In this document: piece after piece, positions 30,539 through 39,015 of the stretch
Position numbering within the stretch: position 1 is the stretch's first letter
How the letters are laid out: each line of letters opens with the position of its first letter
NCBI RefSeq assembly: GCF_003344045.1
Contig: NZ_QFWX01000011.1
Span: 224-42,616 of the forward strand
From: Marinobacter vulgaris
Lineage (GTDB): Bacteria; Pseudomonadota; Gammaproteobacteria; Pseudomonadales; Oleiphilaceae
Length of the DNA stretch: 42,393 nt
Reading direction: 5' to 3'
Program-made: the position numbers and the translations under genes
The notes under the pieces: model-generated
Database searches by the model: none
What the model saw: the letters and a program-made list of their open reading frames with translations, nothing else
Told to the model about the DNA's origin: nothing

Positions 30539-31459
30539 TCAGGTGTTTGGGGTTGCAGCATCATAGCCACTGGCCTGCTGCAGATCCGGCCGCTCGCCCT
30601 CACGCTGCAGGCGGATGGTGGTGCGACGGTTATCCGCCGGGCTTCCTGATACCGGGTACTGGTCCGCGTGAGCTCTGACCGTCACTATATCCGCATCGAC
30701 ACCCTCCCCGATCAGGTACTCTGCCACCACATTGGCGCGTTCCTCCGACAGTGCCCGGTTGTCGATACGGCTACCGCTGCTGTCCGTATGGCCGTCTACA
30801 AAGATCCTTTCCACGGTTGAATCGGCCTGGACATACGCGACTATGTCATCCAGGAGTTCCCTGTCGGCGCCGGAGAGGCTGGTACTGCCGGATGAAAAAG
30901 GGATACGGGAGCGTTTTACCTGGTCATAGTTCACCGGCAGCAACCCGGAGGTGCAGGCACGATAGCCAGAGAACTGACCGGCAAAATTGATGTTGGAGAC
31001 TTTTACCCGAACCGGACTGCTGTCATACCAGGACTCACGGGTAACCGTCGGATCCATCCCTTCAAGCAGGCCCTGAACCATACTCATCGCCAGGCGTGAA
31101 TCCAGCGAGACCGGACGGCGACTGTCGTCCACATTGACCCGGCCCAGGGGACGGGGTGCGGTTCCCGGGCGCCAGGACGGAGCCTCCACAACCAGCATAC
31201 CCCGGCCGGGGCGCATCATCGGTGTTTCCGACTCCAGGAAAAAGGACAGGGACTCGCCGGCTCTGTGGCGGAAAACAGCTCGCCCGTAACCCGGAACCTG
31301 ATGCACCAGGGTACACTCGAAGACAGACTCGGACAGGTACCACTGGCTGTTCTCAATACCGGCACCATAGGTGGCGGCCTGGACCGCATTCGCGGAAGCC
31401 AGCCAGGAGCATGCGCCGGCAATAGCCGCACCACGCAGGAACGCTGGAATTCGTGCCAT
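30539..31459 (-). CDS. motY: Flagellar stator-ring protein MotY
   Basis: MotY is a periplasmic T-ring protein that anchors stator units around the flagellar motor. The 306-residue protein has a signal peptide (ending SANAVQA), an N-terminal beta domain starting YGAGIENSQWYLSESVFECTL as in MotY, and a C-terminal OmpA/Pal peptidoglycan-binding domain (about 185-290) with FVDGHTDSSGSR and DNRRTTIRL. The motY-pyrC-rnt neighbourhood is the same as in Pseudomonas, supporting the name over a generic OmpA-family label. I placed the start at 31459, which begins a normal signal peptide; an ATG at 31504 would add 15 residues. Divergent from pyrC. Confidence 0.9.
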   Translation of the reverse strand: MARIPAFLRGAAIAGACSWLASANAVQAATYGAGIENSQWYLSESVFECTLVHQVPGYGRAVFRHRAGESLSFFLESETPMMRPGRGMLVVEAPSWRPGTAPRPLGRVNVDDSRRPVSLDSRLAMSMVQGLLEGMDPTVTRESWYDSSPVRVKVSNINFAGQFSGYRACTSGLLPVNYDQVKRSRIPFSSGSTSLSGADRELLDDIVAYVQADSTVERIFVDGHTDSSGSRIDNRALSEERANVVAEYLIGEGVDADIVTVRAHADQYPVSGSPADNRRTTIRLQREGERPDLQQASGYDAATPNT

Positions 31460-31589
31460 ACCATCAGCCCGCCAGAAAATTCGGTTCGTCAAAGAAACAC
31501 CCATCCGTCAAAAACGGTTCACAGGTCTGTTAACGGCCAGGGGAAGGTATTCTTTAGGATTGCGGCCGGGAACAATCAGCGGCAGCTTC

Positions 31590-31598
31590 TGATATAAT
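31590..31598 (+). promoter_or_regulatory. pyrC: Extended -10 promoter element of pyrC
   Basis: TGATATAAT, a perfect extended -10 (TGnTATAAT), about 60 bases upstream of the pyrC ATG. No -35 hexamer is visible at 17 bases (GAACAA), as expected for an extended -10 promoter. The predicted leader holds a GGGGC/GCCCC hairpin at 31615-31637. Confidence 0.6.
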
Positions 31599-31656
31599 TC
31601 CGCCAGATTTTTCAGGGGCAGCCACAGTAAACGCCCCGGCAAGCCGGAAACCACCA

Positions 31657-32694
31657 ATGACCCAACAGATCACGATTACACGCCCCGATGACTGGCACCT
31701 TCACGTCCGGGACGGTGACATTCTCTACGATGTGGTGCCTGCCACCGCCCGCTGCTTCGGCCGCGCCATCATCATGCCCAACCTGGTACCCCCGGTAACC
31801 GATGCCAAACAGGCCCTGACCTACCGGGACCGGATTCTCGATGCCGCCAAAGGCCACGACTTTGATCCGCTGATGACCCTGTACCTGACAGAGACCACCA
31901 CACCGGAGCAAATCCGCGACGCCAAAGCCGCCGGTGTGGTTGCGGCCAAACTCTACCCTGCTGGCGCCACCACCAATTCCGCCTCCGGGGTAACCGATAT
32001 ACGCAACATATATCCGGTTCTGGAAGCCATGAGTGATTGTGGGCTGCTGTTGCTGGTCCACGGTGAGGTGACGGACCCGGAGGTCGATATCTTTGACCGG
32101 GAAGCGGTTTTCCTGAAGCGGGTACTGTCCCCCACACTGGAAGCCTTTCCGGACCTGCGGGTTGTTCTTGAACACATCACCACGACGGACTCTGCCGAGT
32201 TCGTTCGCAATCATCAGGGTGACAACCTGGGCGCTACCATTACCCCCCAGCATCTGATGTACAACCGCAACCACATGCTGGTCGGCGGCATCCGCCCCCA
32301 CCTTTACTGTTTACCGATCCTCAAGCGAAACAGGCACCAGCAGGCGCTTCTGGACGCCGTCGTCAGCGGCGACCGCCGTTTCTTCCTGGGTACCGACTCG
32401 GCACCGCACGCAAAGGACAGGAAGGAAACCGCCTGCGGATGTGCCGGTTGCTATTCCGCCTACAGCGCGCTGCCCCTCTACGCCGAGATCTTTGAAGACC
32501 TGGGCGTTCTGGACAAGCTGGAAGCCTTTGCCAGCTTTAACGGGCCCGACTTCTACGGACTGCCACGAAACGCAGACACCGTTACCCTGGTTCGGGAAAG
32601 CTGGGAAATGCCCCTTGAATTACCCCTGGCAGACGGCACTATCGTCCCCCTGAAGGCCGGTGAAAGCCTGAGATGGCACCTATTAACAGAATGA
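31657..32694 (+). CDS. pyrC: Dihydroorotase
   Basis: PyrC closes carbamoyl-aspartate to dihydroorotate in pyrimidine synthesis. The 345-residue class II enzyme (E. coli-like size) shows metal-ligand [11 protein letters not shown], the carboxylated Lys in [31 protein letters not shown] and the catalytic Asp in LGTDSAPHA. The ribosome-binding site is modest (GGAA about 9 bases before the ATG). A strong extended -10 lies upstream, and the leader can form a hairpin, reminiscent of pyrC translational control in enterics, though that mechanism is not shown here. It is 59 bp upstream of rnt. Confidence 0.97.
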   Translation: MTQQITITRPDDWHLHVRDGDILYDVVPATARCFGRAIIMPNLVPPVTDAKQALTYRDRILDAAKGHDFDPLMTLYLTETTTPEQIRDAKAAGVVAAKLYPAGATTNSASGVTDIRNIYPVLEAMSDCGLLLLVHGEVTDPEVDIFDREAVFLKRVLSPTLEAFPDLRVVLEHITTTDSAEFVRNHQGDNLGATITPQHLMYNRNHMLVGGIRPHLYCLPILKRNRHQQALLDAVVSGDRRFFLGTDSAPHAKDRKETACGCAGCYSAYSALPLYAEIFEDLGVLDKLEAFASFNGPDFYGLPRNADTVTLVRESWEMPLELPLADGTIVPLKAGESLRWHLLTE

Positions 32695-32753
32695 TTCCGC
32701 AACCTTTTTTCAGGCCCGGGCGATAACCCTGGCCCGATACTCCGGGAGTTTAA

Positions 32754-33410
32754 GTGACTGACGAAAACAAAGAACCGCATCCCATGTCCCGCCGCTTTCG
32801 CGGGTTTCTGCCTGTCGTGGTCGATGTGGAAACGGGAGGCTTCAATCCTGAGAAGGACGCCCTGCTGGAAATAGCCGCCGTCATACTCACCATGGATGAG
32901 GATGGCTGGCTGGTACGCGGAGAAACACACCTGCAGCAGATTGATCCGTTTGAAGGTGCAAACCTGGAACAGTCAGCCCTCGACTTTACCGGCATTGACC
33001 CCTGGAGCCCGGAACGTGAAGCCGTTCCCGAGCGGGAAGGCCTGAGCGAGATCTTCGGGCCGATTCGCAAAGCGGTCAAAGCTCACGACTGCAAGCGTGC
33101 TGTCCTGGTAGGTCATAATGCTACCTTTGACCACAACTTCGTGTTTGCGGCTGCGCTGCGTGCGGATATCCGCCGCAACCCGTTCCACCCCTTCTCCACC
33201 TTTGACACCGCCACACTCGCAGGCCTTGCCTACGGTCATACCGTACTGGCCCAGGCGTGCAAACTGGCCGGCATTCCGTTCAATAACAAGGAAGCTCACT
33301 CTGCCGCGTATGATGCGGAGAAGACCGCCGACCTGTTTTGCGGGATTGTTAATCGCTGGCGTGAAATTGGCGGCTTTCCTCCGCCCCCGGTCCCTGACGA
33401 AGCCGGGTAA
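32754..33410 (+). CDS. rnt: Ribonuclease T
   Basis: RNase T is a 3'-5' exoribonuclease of the DEDD family that trims tRNA, 5S and 23S rRNA ends and turns over the tRNA CCA. The 218-residue protein has Exo I VVDVETGGFNPEKDALLEIAA, Exo II VGHNATFDHNFV and Exo III HSAAYDAEKTADLF. The start is GTG with GGGAG upstream. Same order after pyrC as in Pseudomonas, so probably cotranscribed. A strong terminator follows within 10 bp. Confidence 0.96.
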   Translation: MTDENKEPHPMSRRFRGFLPVVVDVETGGFNPEKDALLEIAAVILTMDEDGWLVRGETHLQQIDPFEGANLEQSALDFTGIDPWSPEREAVPEREGLSEIFGPIRKAVKAHDCKRAVLVGHNATFDHNFVFAAALRADIRRNPFHPFSTFDTATLAGLAYGHTVLAQACKLAGIPFNNKEAHSAAYDAEKTADLFCGIVNRWREIGGFPPPPVPDEAG

Positions 33411-33417
33411 CAGCCAC

Positions 33418-33457
33418 AAAAAAACCCCGCTTCAGCCAAAAGCGGGGTTTTGTTTTT
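33418..33457. terminator. Bidirectional terminator between rnt and the fatty acyl-CoA reductase gene
   Basis: Stem AAAACCCCGCTT / AAGCGGGGTTTT with a 7-base loop. It is followed by TTTT-G-TTTTT on plus and by a run of seven T on minus. It is positioned to end rnt transcripts rightward and fatty acyl-CoA reductase transcripts leftward. Confidence 0.93.
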
Positions 33458-33468
33458 CCGGGCAGGTG

Positions 33469-35454
33469 TTACCAGTAAATACCCCGCATGATCGCGGCGA
33501 AGGCGACCTGTTCCGAGGACACCTTCGGCTTCTCACCAGAACGGCTACCAGCGGCTGCCGGCGAGTCCGGGAACATACGGTAACCGGTATTCATCACGAT
33601 CTCGCCCATCTTCGGCGCCAGCGCCTGCAGCACCTGGGCAAAAACACCCAGCCGCGTGGCAATCCGCTTGGGCCGGTAGACAATGGCGTCAACCACCATG
33701 TCGGCGGCTTCATCCGGTGTCAGCGTGGGTACCGAATCGTAGATCTTGGTCGGCGCAATCATCGGTGTCTTTACCAGCGGCATGTTGATAGTGGTAAAGG
33801 TCACGTTGCGATCCGACCACTCAGCGGCCGCACAGCGGCTGAAAGCATCCAGCGCGGACTTGGAAGCCACGTAGGCAGAGAACCGCGGCGCATTGGTCAA
33901 TACACCGATGGACGAAATGTTGATGACATGGCCACGATGGCGTTCCAGCATGGCCGGCGCAAAGCCCATGATCAGACGAACAGAACCGAAATAGTTCAGC
34001 TGCATGGTGCGCTCGAAATCGTGGAAACGGTCGAATGACAGCGCCAGTGAGCGACGGATGGAGCGGCCTGCGTTGTTGACCAGCACATCCACGTGGCCGT
34101 GGTTGTCCAGCACCGTTTTTACGAAGCGGTCGCAGTCATCCATTTCCGCAAAGTCACACTGGTAGGCATGAACGTTACCGCCCCGGGCCTCCAGCTCGGC
34201 AGCCACTTCCATCAGGCGCTCTTTCTTACGCGCACCGATCACCAGGATAGCGCCGGCATCCGCCAGCTTTTGCGCTGTCGCCAGGCCGATGCCCGAAGTG
34301 CCGCCGGTAATGACACAGACCTTGCCTTCAACCGTGCCCCGCAGGGTACGATCCTTGAACAGATCGGGGTCGAGGTTGCGCTCCCAGTAGTCCCAGATCA
34401 CTGCGGAATAGCTTTCCAGACGGGGTACTTCGATACCGGTGCCCTTCAGGACCCGCTCTGTTTCACGGGCATCGAACCGCGTGGGGTAATTGATAAACGA
34501 CAACACCGATGGAGGAATCCCCATGTCATCCAGCAACGCCGTGGTCAGGCGCTTGACCGGCGGCAGATTCTTCAGGCTCTGGCGGATAAAGGGAGGAATG
34601 AAGCCGAACATCCGCGAGTCGATACGCATAGCCATCCGGGGCGCGTGACCAGCCTCGGAGAAAATGTTGAGGATCTCTCCAACCTTATAGGGATCCGAAT
34701 CCACCAGGTGGAAACAGTTGCCGTCCTCGCCGTCCAGATGCGCAATGTGATCCATGGCATTGACCACGAAATCCACCGGAACGATATTCAGCCGCCCGCC
34801 TTCGACACCGATGGTCGGCATCCACTGAGGCAACGCGTGGCGGATTTTCTGGATCATCTTGAAGAAATAGTAGGGCCCGTCGACCTTGTCCATCTCACCG
34901 GTTTTGGAATGGCCGATGACCATACCGGGGCGGTAGATGCGGAATGGAATCTTGCAGCTCTGGCGAACGACCTTTTCCGACTCGTGCTTGGTCAACAGAT
35001 AAGGGTGGTCAAGTTTCTCCGCCTCCTCGAACATATCCTCGCGGAAGGTGCCCTTGAAAAGACCGGCCGCGGCAATCGAGGAGACATGATGGAAACAACC
35101 GGCTTTCATGGCTTCGGCTGCCTGTACTGCACTGAGGGTGCCCTCGATGTTAGTCGCCTGCTGCGCCTTTTCGTCCGCCCCCATGTCGTAAACCGCGGCA
35201 AGGTGAAAGAAATGATCGATGTTTCCCTTGAGCGATTTCATTGTCTTGGCGTCAATGCCCAGATTGGGGCTGGTAAGGTCGCCGATCACTGCCTTCACCC
35301 GGGACTCGTCGGCACCCCAGCGTTCCCTCAACTGGGCCAGTTTGTCCTGGGATTGCTCGCGCACCAGTACGTGTACTGTGCCGCCGCGAGCCAGCAGTTT
35401 TTCAACGAGAAAACGGCCGATAAATCCGGTGCCACCCGTCAGAAAGTAATTCAT
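33469..35454 (-). CDS. Fatty acyl-CoA reductase (two Rossmann domains)
   Basis: Reduces fatty acyl-CoA to fatty alcohol, the step before wax-ester synthesis. The 661-residue protein is a fusion of two extended/classical SDR modules: the first has TGGTGFIG (6-13) and YxxxK at 152-156; the second has TGGTSGIG (383-390) and YVASK at 528-532. The C-terminus ends FAAIMRGIYW. Length and layout match, from memory, the four-electron acyl-CoA reductase of Marinobacter (Maqu_2507 type). I chose the ATG at 35454 (MNYFLTGGTGFIG), since an in-frame TTG at 35481 lacks a ribosome-binding site. A wax synthase is not in the window. The gene is monocistronic, with a repeat-bearing upstream region and a strong terminator. 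Confidence 0.94.
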   Translation of the reverse strand: MNYFLTGGTGFIGRFLVEKLLARGGTVHVLVREQSQDKLAQLRERWGADESRVKAVIGDLTSPNLGIDAKTMKSLKGNIDHFFHLAAVYDMGADEKAQQATNIEGTLSAVQAAEAMKAGCFHHVSSIAAAGLFKGTFREDMFEEAEKLDHPYLLTKHESEKVVRQSCKIPFRIYRPGMVIGHSKTGEMDKVDGPYYFFKMIQKIRHALPQWMPTIGVEGGRLNIVPVDFVVNAMDHIAHLDGEDGNCFHLVDSDPYKVGEILNIFSEAGHAPRMAMRIDSRMFGFIPPFIRQSLKNLPPVKRLTTALLDDMGIPPSVLSFINYPTRFDARETERVLKGTGIEVPRLESYSAVIWDYWERNLDPDLFKDRTLRGTVEGKVCVITGGTSGIGLATAQKLADAGAILVIGARKKERLMEVAAELEARGGNVHAYQCDFAEMDDCDRFVKTVLDNHGHVDVLVNNAGRSIRRSLALSFDRFHDFERTMQLNYFGSVRLIMGFAPAMLERHRGHVINISSIGVLTNAPRFSAYVASKSALDAFSRCAAAEWSDRNVTFTTINMPLVKTPMIAPTKIYDSVPTLTPDEAADMVVDAIVYRPKRIATRLGVFAQVLQALAPKMGEIVMNTGYRMFPDSPAAAGSRSGEKPKVSSEQVAFAAIMRGIYW

Positions 35455-35831
35455 TGATAGTCCACCCTGCTTGTTGCTCAATTGTTGTTTATCCCTTTGT
35501 TGCCAGCCGAAGCATTAGACCAAAGTCTTATATTTTTCGGCGCGCCGCCATTGTACGTAAATGCAACTCTCATGTATCGGACTTTTTTAGAGCATTTACT
35601 CTGTAACTCTTTGTTTTGTCTAGAGCTATTACTCTAGTCCGTGCAGGTAAGGCATGCCCCAACCTGCCTGTTTGCCCAACATACTGAAACTGAGACTAGC
35701 ACATGGTGTGCAGCCTGCCCGCAAATCCCTACCATTACGGCCAGGAAATGAAACCTGTCAGAAGCAGTGACATAATCGGAACCATTCATGACAGCTTCTG
35801 TCTCAATATTCCCGATTCTGGAACCCCGACC
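35455..35831. other. Divergent intergenic region between the acyl-CoA reductase gene and the small unknown gene
   Basis: About 375 bp, AT-rich in its left half. It contains three TTGTTG copies (35471, 35482, 35497; CAACAA in the reductase leader), a CGGCGCGCCG palindrome near 35540 and the paired operator-like repeats. An open frame extends left from 35832 to 35703, but its starts have poor ribosome-binding sites, so I treat it as non-coding. No confident -35/-10 pair was found. Confidence 0.4.
35588..35635. promoter_or_regulatory. Two operator-like repeats upstream of the acyl-CoA reductase gene
   Basis: Two 15-bp direct repeats, TAGAGCATTTACTCT (35588-35602) and TAGAGCTATTACTCT (35621-35635), differ at two bases and start 33 bp apart (about three helical turns). 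Each is itself an inverted repeat; the second extends to a perfect CTAGAG-6-CTCTAG. This looks like a pair of dimeric regulator sites on one face of the helix, 130-180 bp upstream of the reductase ATG. Confidence 0.5.
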
Positions 35832-36131
35832 ATGCAAAAAGACGACCCCAATGCTGAACGTTACATTGCGATCGCCCGGGCCTGCCTCAAGGCCATCAAC
35901 GACACAGCGGCGGACGCCGGCACCAGAGAGCAGAAGATCCAGGCCGTTTACGAGGCCATCGACCATGCCTTCCAGGCGGAATTCGCCGACTATCGTCAGT
36001 CTGTGGCGGTGATGGGCACTGTTCTCGAACGCATCGCTTCGGGCCAGCTCGATGCAGACGCTGCGGCCAGCCTGGCGAAAAAGACGCTGGATCAACAGCC
36101 GCAAAGCACCCGCAACGAACTGATTCACTGA
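35832..36131 (+). CDS. Unknown 99-residue protein
   Basis: A small, acidic, helical protein beginning MQKDDPNAERYIAIARACLK and ending in a Gln-rich tail (KTLDQQPQSTRNELIH). No signal peptide, membrane helix or known motif is visible. The frame is open back to 35703 with other possible starts (35703, 35748); the ATG at 35832 is chosen because sequence from there looks protein-like and ribosome-binding sites are weak at all three. It lies 25 bp upstream of the M16 protease gene in the same direction and may be cotranscribed. I do not recognise the family. Confidence 0.6.
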   Translation: MQKDDPNAERYIAIARACLKAINDTAADAGTREQKIQAVYEAIDHAFQAEFADYRQSVAVMGTVLERIASGQLDADAAASLAKKTLDQQPQSTRNELIH

Positions 36132-36156
36132 CTTTACACCAAAGATGAGAGGCACT

Positions 36157-39009
36157 ATGCGCGCAGGCATTCAAGGATTTGCCCAGGGTTTTCTCAGTCT
36201 GAAGGAAGGATTTTTCCTGCTCCTCCTTCTTGCCTTCAGCTCAGCAGCACTGGCCAGCACCACCCCCGTCAAAAGCCCCAACGACGACAACCAGTACCGC
36301 TATGTTCAGCTCGACAACCAGTTGCGGGTGCTGCTGATTTCCGCCCCTGATTCCGACAAGGCAGCCGCTTCCATGAATGTAGCTGTTGGCAGCGGAGACG
36401 ACCCCGCAGACCGGGAAGGCCTCTCACACTTCCTCGAGCACATGCTGTTCCTCGGCACGGAGAAGTACCCCGACCCGGGGGAATATCAGCAGTTTATCAA
36501 GAGCCACGGAGGCAGCCACAACGCTTTTACCGCCTTCCAGGACACCAACTATTTTTTTGATGTGCAGGCAGCACATCTTGAGAGCGCCCTCGACCGCTTT
36601 GCAGAACAGTTCTCCGCGCCGCTGTTTACGCCCGAGCTGGTTGATCGGGAGCGCCGTGCGGTGCACTCCGAGTTCAGCGCCAAACAGAAAGAGGATGGCC
36701 GGCGCTTCTATTCCGTCAAAAAGGCTGTCAGTAATCCGTACCATGCGTTCCACCAGTTTGCAGTGGGCAACCTGACCACCCTCGAGAACACGGAAGAGCG
36801 ACCCCTGCGTCCGGATCTTATCGAATTCTGGAAGCAGCACTATTCATCCAACCTGATGACCCTGGCGGTTTACGGCCCGCAGTCACTGGACGATCTGGAA
36901 GCCATGGTGCGGGGCCGGTTTGACCGCATTGAGAATCGCAATCTGACCGCAAAGGTGCACGACGAGCCATTGTTCAGTCCTGACACCCTGCCCGCTCACC
37001 TCAACGTTGATGCCCTCAAGGATATTCGCAGCCTGACGCTGAGCTTCCCCATTCCCTCGCAGCAGGACAACTACCGCGACAAGCCTGCCAACTACGTTGC
37101 CAGCCTCTTGGGTCATGAAGGCCCCGGTAGCCTGTTCGATGTGCTGAAGCAGGCCGGACTGGTGGAAAGCCTTTCGGCCGGCAGTGGTATGGATACCGGT
37201 GAGGAAGCCACCCTGGAACTGAACATGTCCCTGACGCCGGAGGGTCTGGAAGAGCAGGACAGAATTCTTGAACTCACCTTTGCCTACATCGACAAAGTAC
37301 GAAACGAAGGTATTGCCCGGCAGCGCTTCGAAGAAATGAAACAGTTGGCGCAAATTGACTTCCGCTTCCGCGAAAAGAACCAGCCGATTCAGGAAGTCAT
37401 GCATTTGTCGCGGCAAATGCGGCACGTGGCACCGGAGGACGTCCTGCAGGCGCCCTGGATGATGGAAGATTACGTGCCCGCCCAGTACCGTGCCATTCTG
37501 GAGCAACTGACGCAGGACAATGTGCTGGTTTCGGTACTGGAGCCTGAGCCCGACCTCAAAACCCCCCGATTGACCCAGTGGTATGACGCGGCCTATACGA
37601 TCAATCCACTGGATACCCAGGCCGTCAGCACGGTGCAGCAGAACCCGCTGGTCACCAGCCTGGCTCTTCCTCTGGAGAACCCGTTTATCCCCGAAGAACT
37701 GGGAATGATCCCGGGCCCGACCATGGATGAACCGGTATCCATGGGCACTGTCAGCGGCATGGACGTCTGGTACGCTCGGGATACCCGCTTTGAAACACCC
37801 AAGGCCAACGTTTATCTGAGCCTGCGCACGCCGGCCACCCGCGCGTCGGCCCGCAGCAACGTGCTGTCCACACTGCTGGTGGACGCCATTAACACCAACG
37901 TCAACGCCTGGGCCTACCCCGCCCAGTTGGCCGGACTGGATTACAGCATTTACCCGCACCTTCGCGGCATTACCATCCGTGTGGGTGGCTACAGTGACAA
38001 GCTGCACACACTGATGGCGCGCCTGCTGACCCAGGTGGCTGACCCGGAACTGACCGAACAACGCTTTGGTATTGCCCGTCAGAGCATGATCGACCGGCTG
38101 CAGAACAAGGCCAAGGAACGCCCGGTGCAACAGACGTCCGAGTTCATCCAGACGGTGCTGATTGAGGGCGCCTGGAGCACAGAGGAAAAGCTCAAGGCCG
38201 CCCGGGAAGTCACCCTGGATGAACTCAAATCCTTTGCCGATGCCTTCCTGGCCGAGGTCGACCCCGTGCTGCTGGCACACGGCAACATGAGCGAAGCTTC
38301 CGCCCTTAACCTTACCCAACGGGTTAATGCCATGGTGCTGGATAACAGTGAACTGGTCACCGTTGAGCGCAGCGAGGTACGGTCCCTCCCGGAAGATGAA
38401 ACACGGCTGCCGCTGGACGTCGATCACCCGGATACCGGGTACACCCTGTATGTCCAGGGCGAGAACACCGGCTTTGATGAACGGGCCACTTTCCGGCTTC
38501 TGGGCCAGATCATCAGCAGCCCCTTCTACGAGGAACTCCGCACTAACCGCCAGCTTGGCTACATTGTCTACGCCACACCCTTCGAAATGCTGGAGACGCC
38601 GGCACTGGGCTTCGTGGTGCAGTCTCCGGAGGCCAGCCATGAGCAGATTGACCGGGCCGTGCGGGAATTCTCGCAAAGCTTCATGAGTGCCCTGTCAGAG
38701 ATGTCTGACCAGGACCTGAAACGTGAAAAAGAGGCTGTCATCAGCAAGTTGATGGAGCAGGACCGTCGATTGGGAGAAATATCGGAACGTTACTGGCGTG
38801 AGATCGACCGCGGCCAGACCGACTTTGATTCACGGGAAAGATTGGCAGAAGCCGTTGACGAGGTAAGCCTCGATACCCTGATCGAAACCCTGGAAGACCA
38901 GATCATCGAACGCCGAAAAGCCCTGCGGGTGTTCACGGCTGACGATGCGGGCGACAACACCGGGGTTATCGAACAATTGATACAACGCCCCAGCGTCCCT
39001 GAAGCCTGA
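36157..39009 (+). CDS. Pitrilysin-like M16 zinc protease
   Basis: A 950-residue insulinase/pitrilysin family protease (E. coli Ptr about 960). A signal peptide (FFLLLLLAFSSAALA) indicates the periplasm. The inverted zinc motif HFLEH is at residues 91-95 (LSHFLEHMLFLGTEKYP), with the distal Glu in RRAVHSEFSAKQKEDGRRF. Two M16 halves follow; the second includes the DERATFRLLGQIISSPFYEELRT-like region with TNRQLGYIVYA. Such enzymes degrade peptides up to a few kDa. The ATG at 36157 has GAGAGG upstream; one at 36145 does not. The stop codon sits in a short hairpin and is followed by a 15-bp inverted repeat. Confidence 0.94.
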   Translation: MRAGIQGFAQGFLSLKEGFFLLLLLAFSSAALASTTPVKSPNDDNQYRYVQLDNQLRVLLISAPDSDKAAASMNVAVGSGDDPADREGLSHFLEHMLFLGTEKYPDPGEYQQFIKSHGGSHNAFTAFQDTNYFFDVQAAHLESALDRFAEQFSAPLFTPELVDRERRAVHSEFSAKQKEDGRRFYSVKKAVSNPYHAFHQFAVGNLTTLENTEERPLRPDLIEFWKQHYSSNLMTLAVYGPQSLDDLEAMVRGRFDRIENRNLTAKVHDEPLFSPDTLPAHLNVDALKDIRSLTLSFPIPSQQDNYRDKPANYVASLLGHEGPGSLFDVLKQAGLVESLSAGSGMDTGEEATLELNMSLTPEGLEEQDRILELTFAYIDKVRNEGIARQRFEEMKQLAQIDFRFREKNQPIQEVMHLSRQMRHVAPEDVLQAPWMMEDYVPAQYRAILEQLTQDNVLVSVLEPEPDLKTPRLTQWYDAAYTINPLDTQAVSTVQQNPLVTSLALPLENPFIPEELGMIPGPTMDEPVSMGTVSGMDVWYARDTRFETPKANVYLSLRTPATRASARSNVLSTLLVDAINTNVNAWAYPAQLAGLDYSIYPHLRGITIRVGGYSDKLHTLMARLLTQVADPELTEQRFGIARQSMIDRLQNKAKERPVQQTSEFIQTVLIEGAWSTEEKLKAAREVTLDELKSFADAFLAEVDPVLLAHGNMSEASALNLTQRVNAMVLDNSELVTVERSEVRSLPEDETRLPLDVDHPDTGYTLYVQGENTGFDERATFRLLGQIISSPFYEELRTNRQLGYIVYATPFEMLETPALGFVVQSPEASHEQIDRAVREFSQSFMSALSEMSDQDLKREKEAVISKLMEQDRRLGEISERYWREIDRGQTDFDSRERLAEAVDEVSLDTLIETLEDQIIERRKALRVFTADDAGDNTGVIEQLIQRPSVPEA

Positions 39010-39015
39010 GGCAAC

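Noticed and set aside
34093..35457. 454-codon plus-strand open frame opposite the acyl-CoA reductase
   Set aside because: Antisense shadow of a clearly functional reductase with both cofactor motifs.
36883..38676. 597-codon minus-strand open frame opposite the M16 protease
   Set aside because: Antisense shadow; the plus-strand protease has signal peptide, zinc motif and full length.
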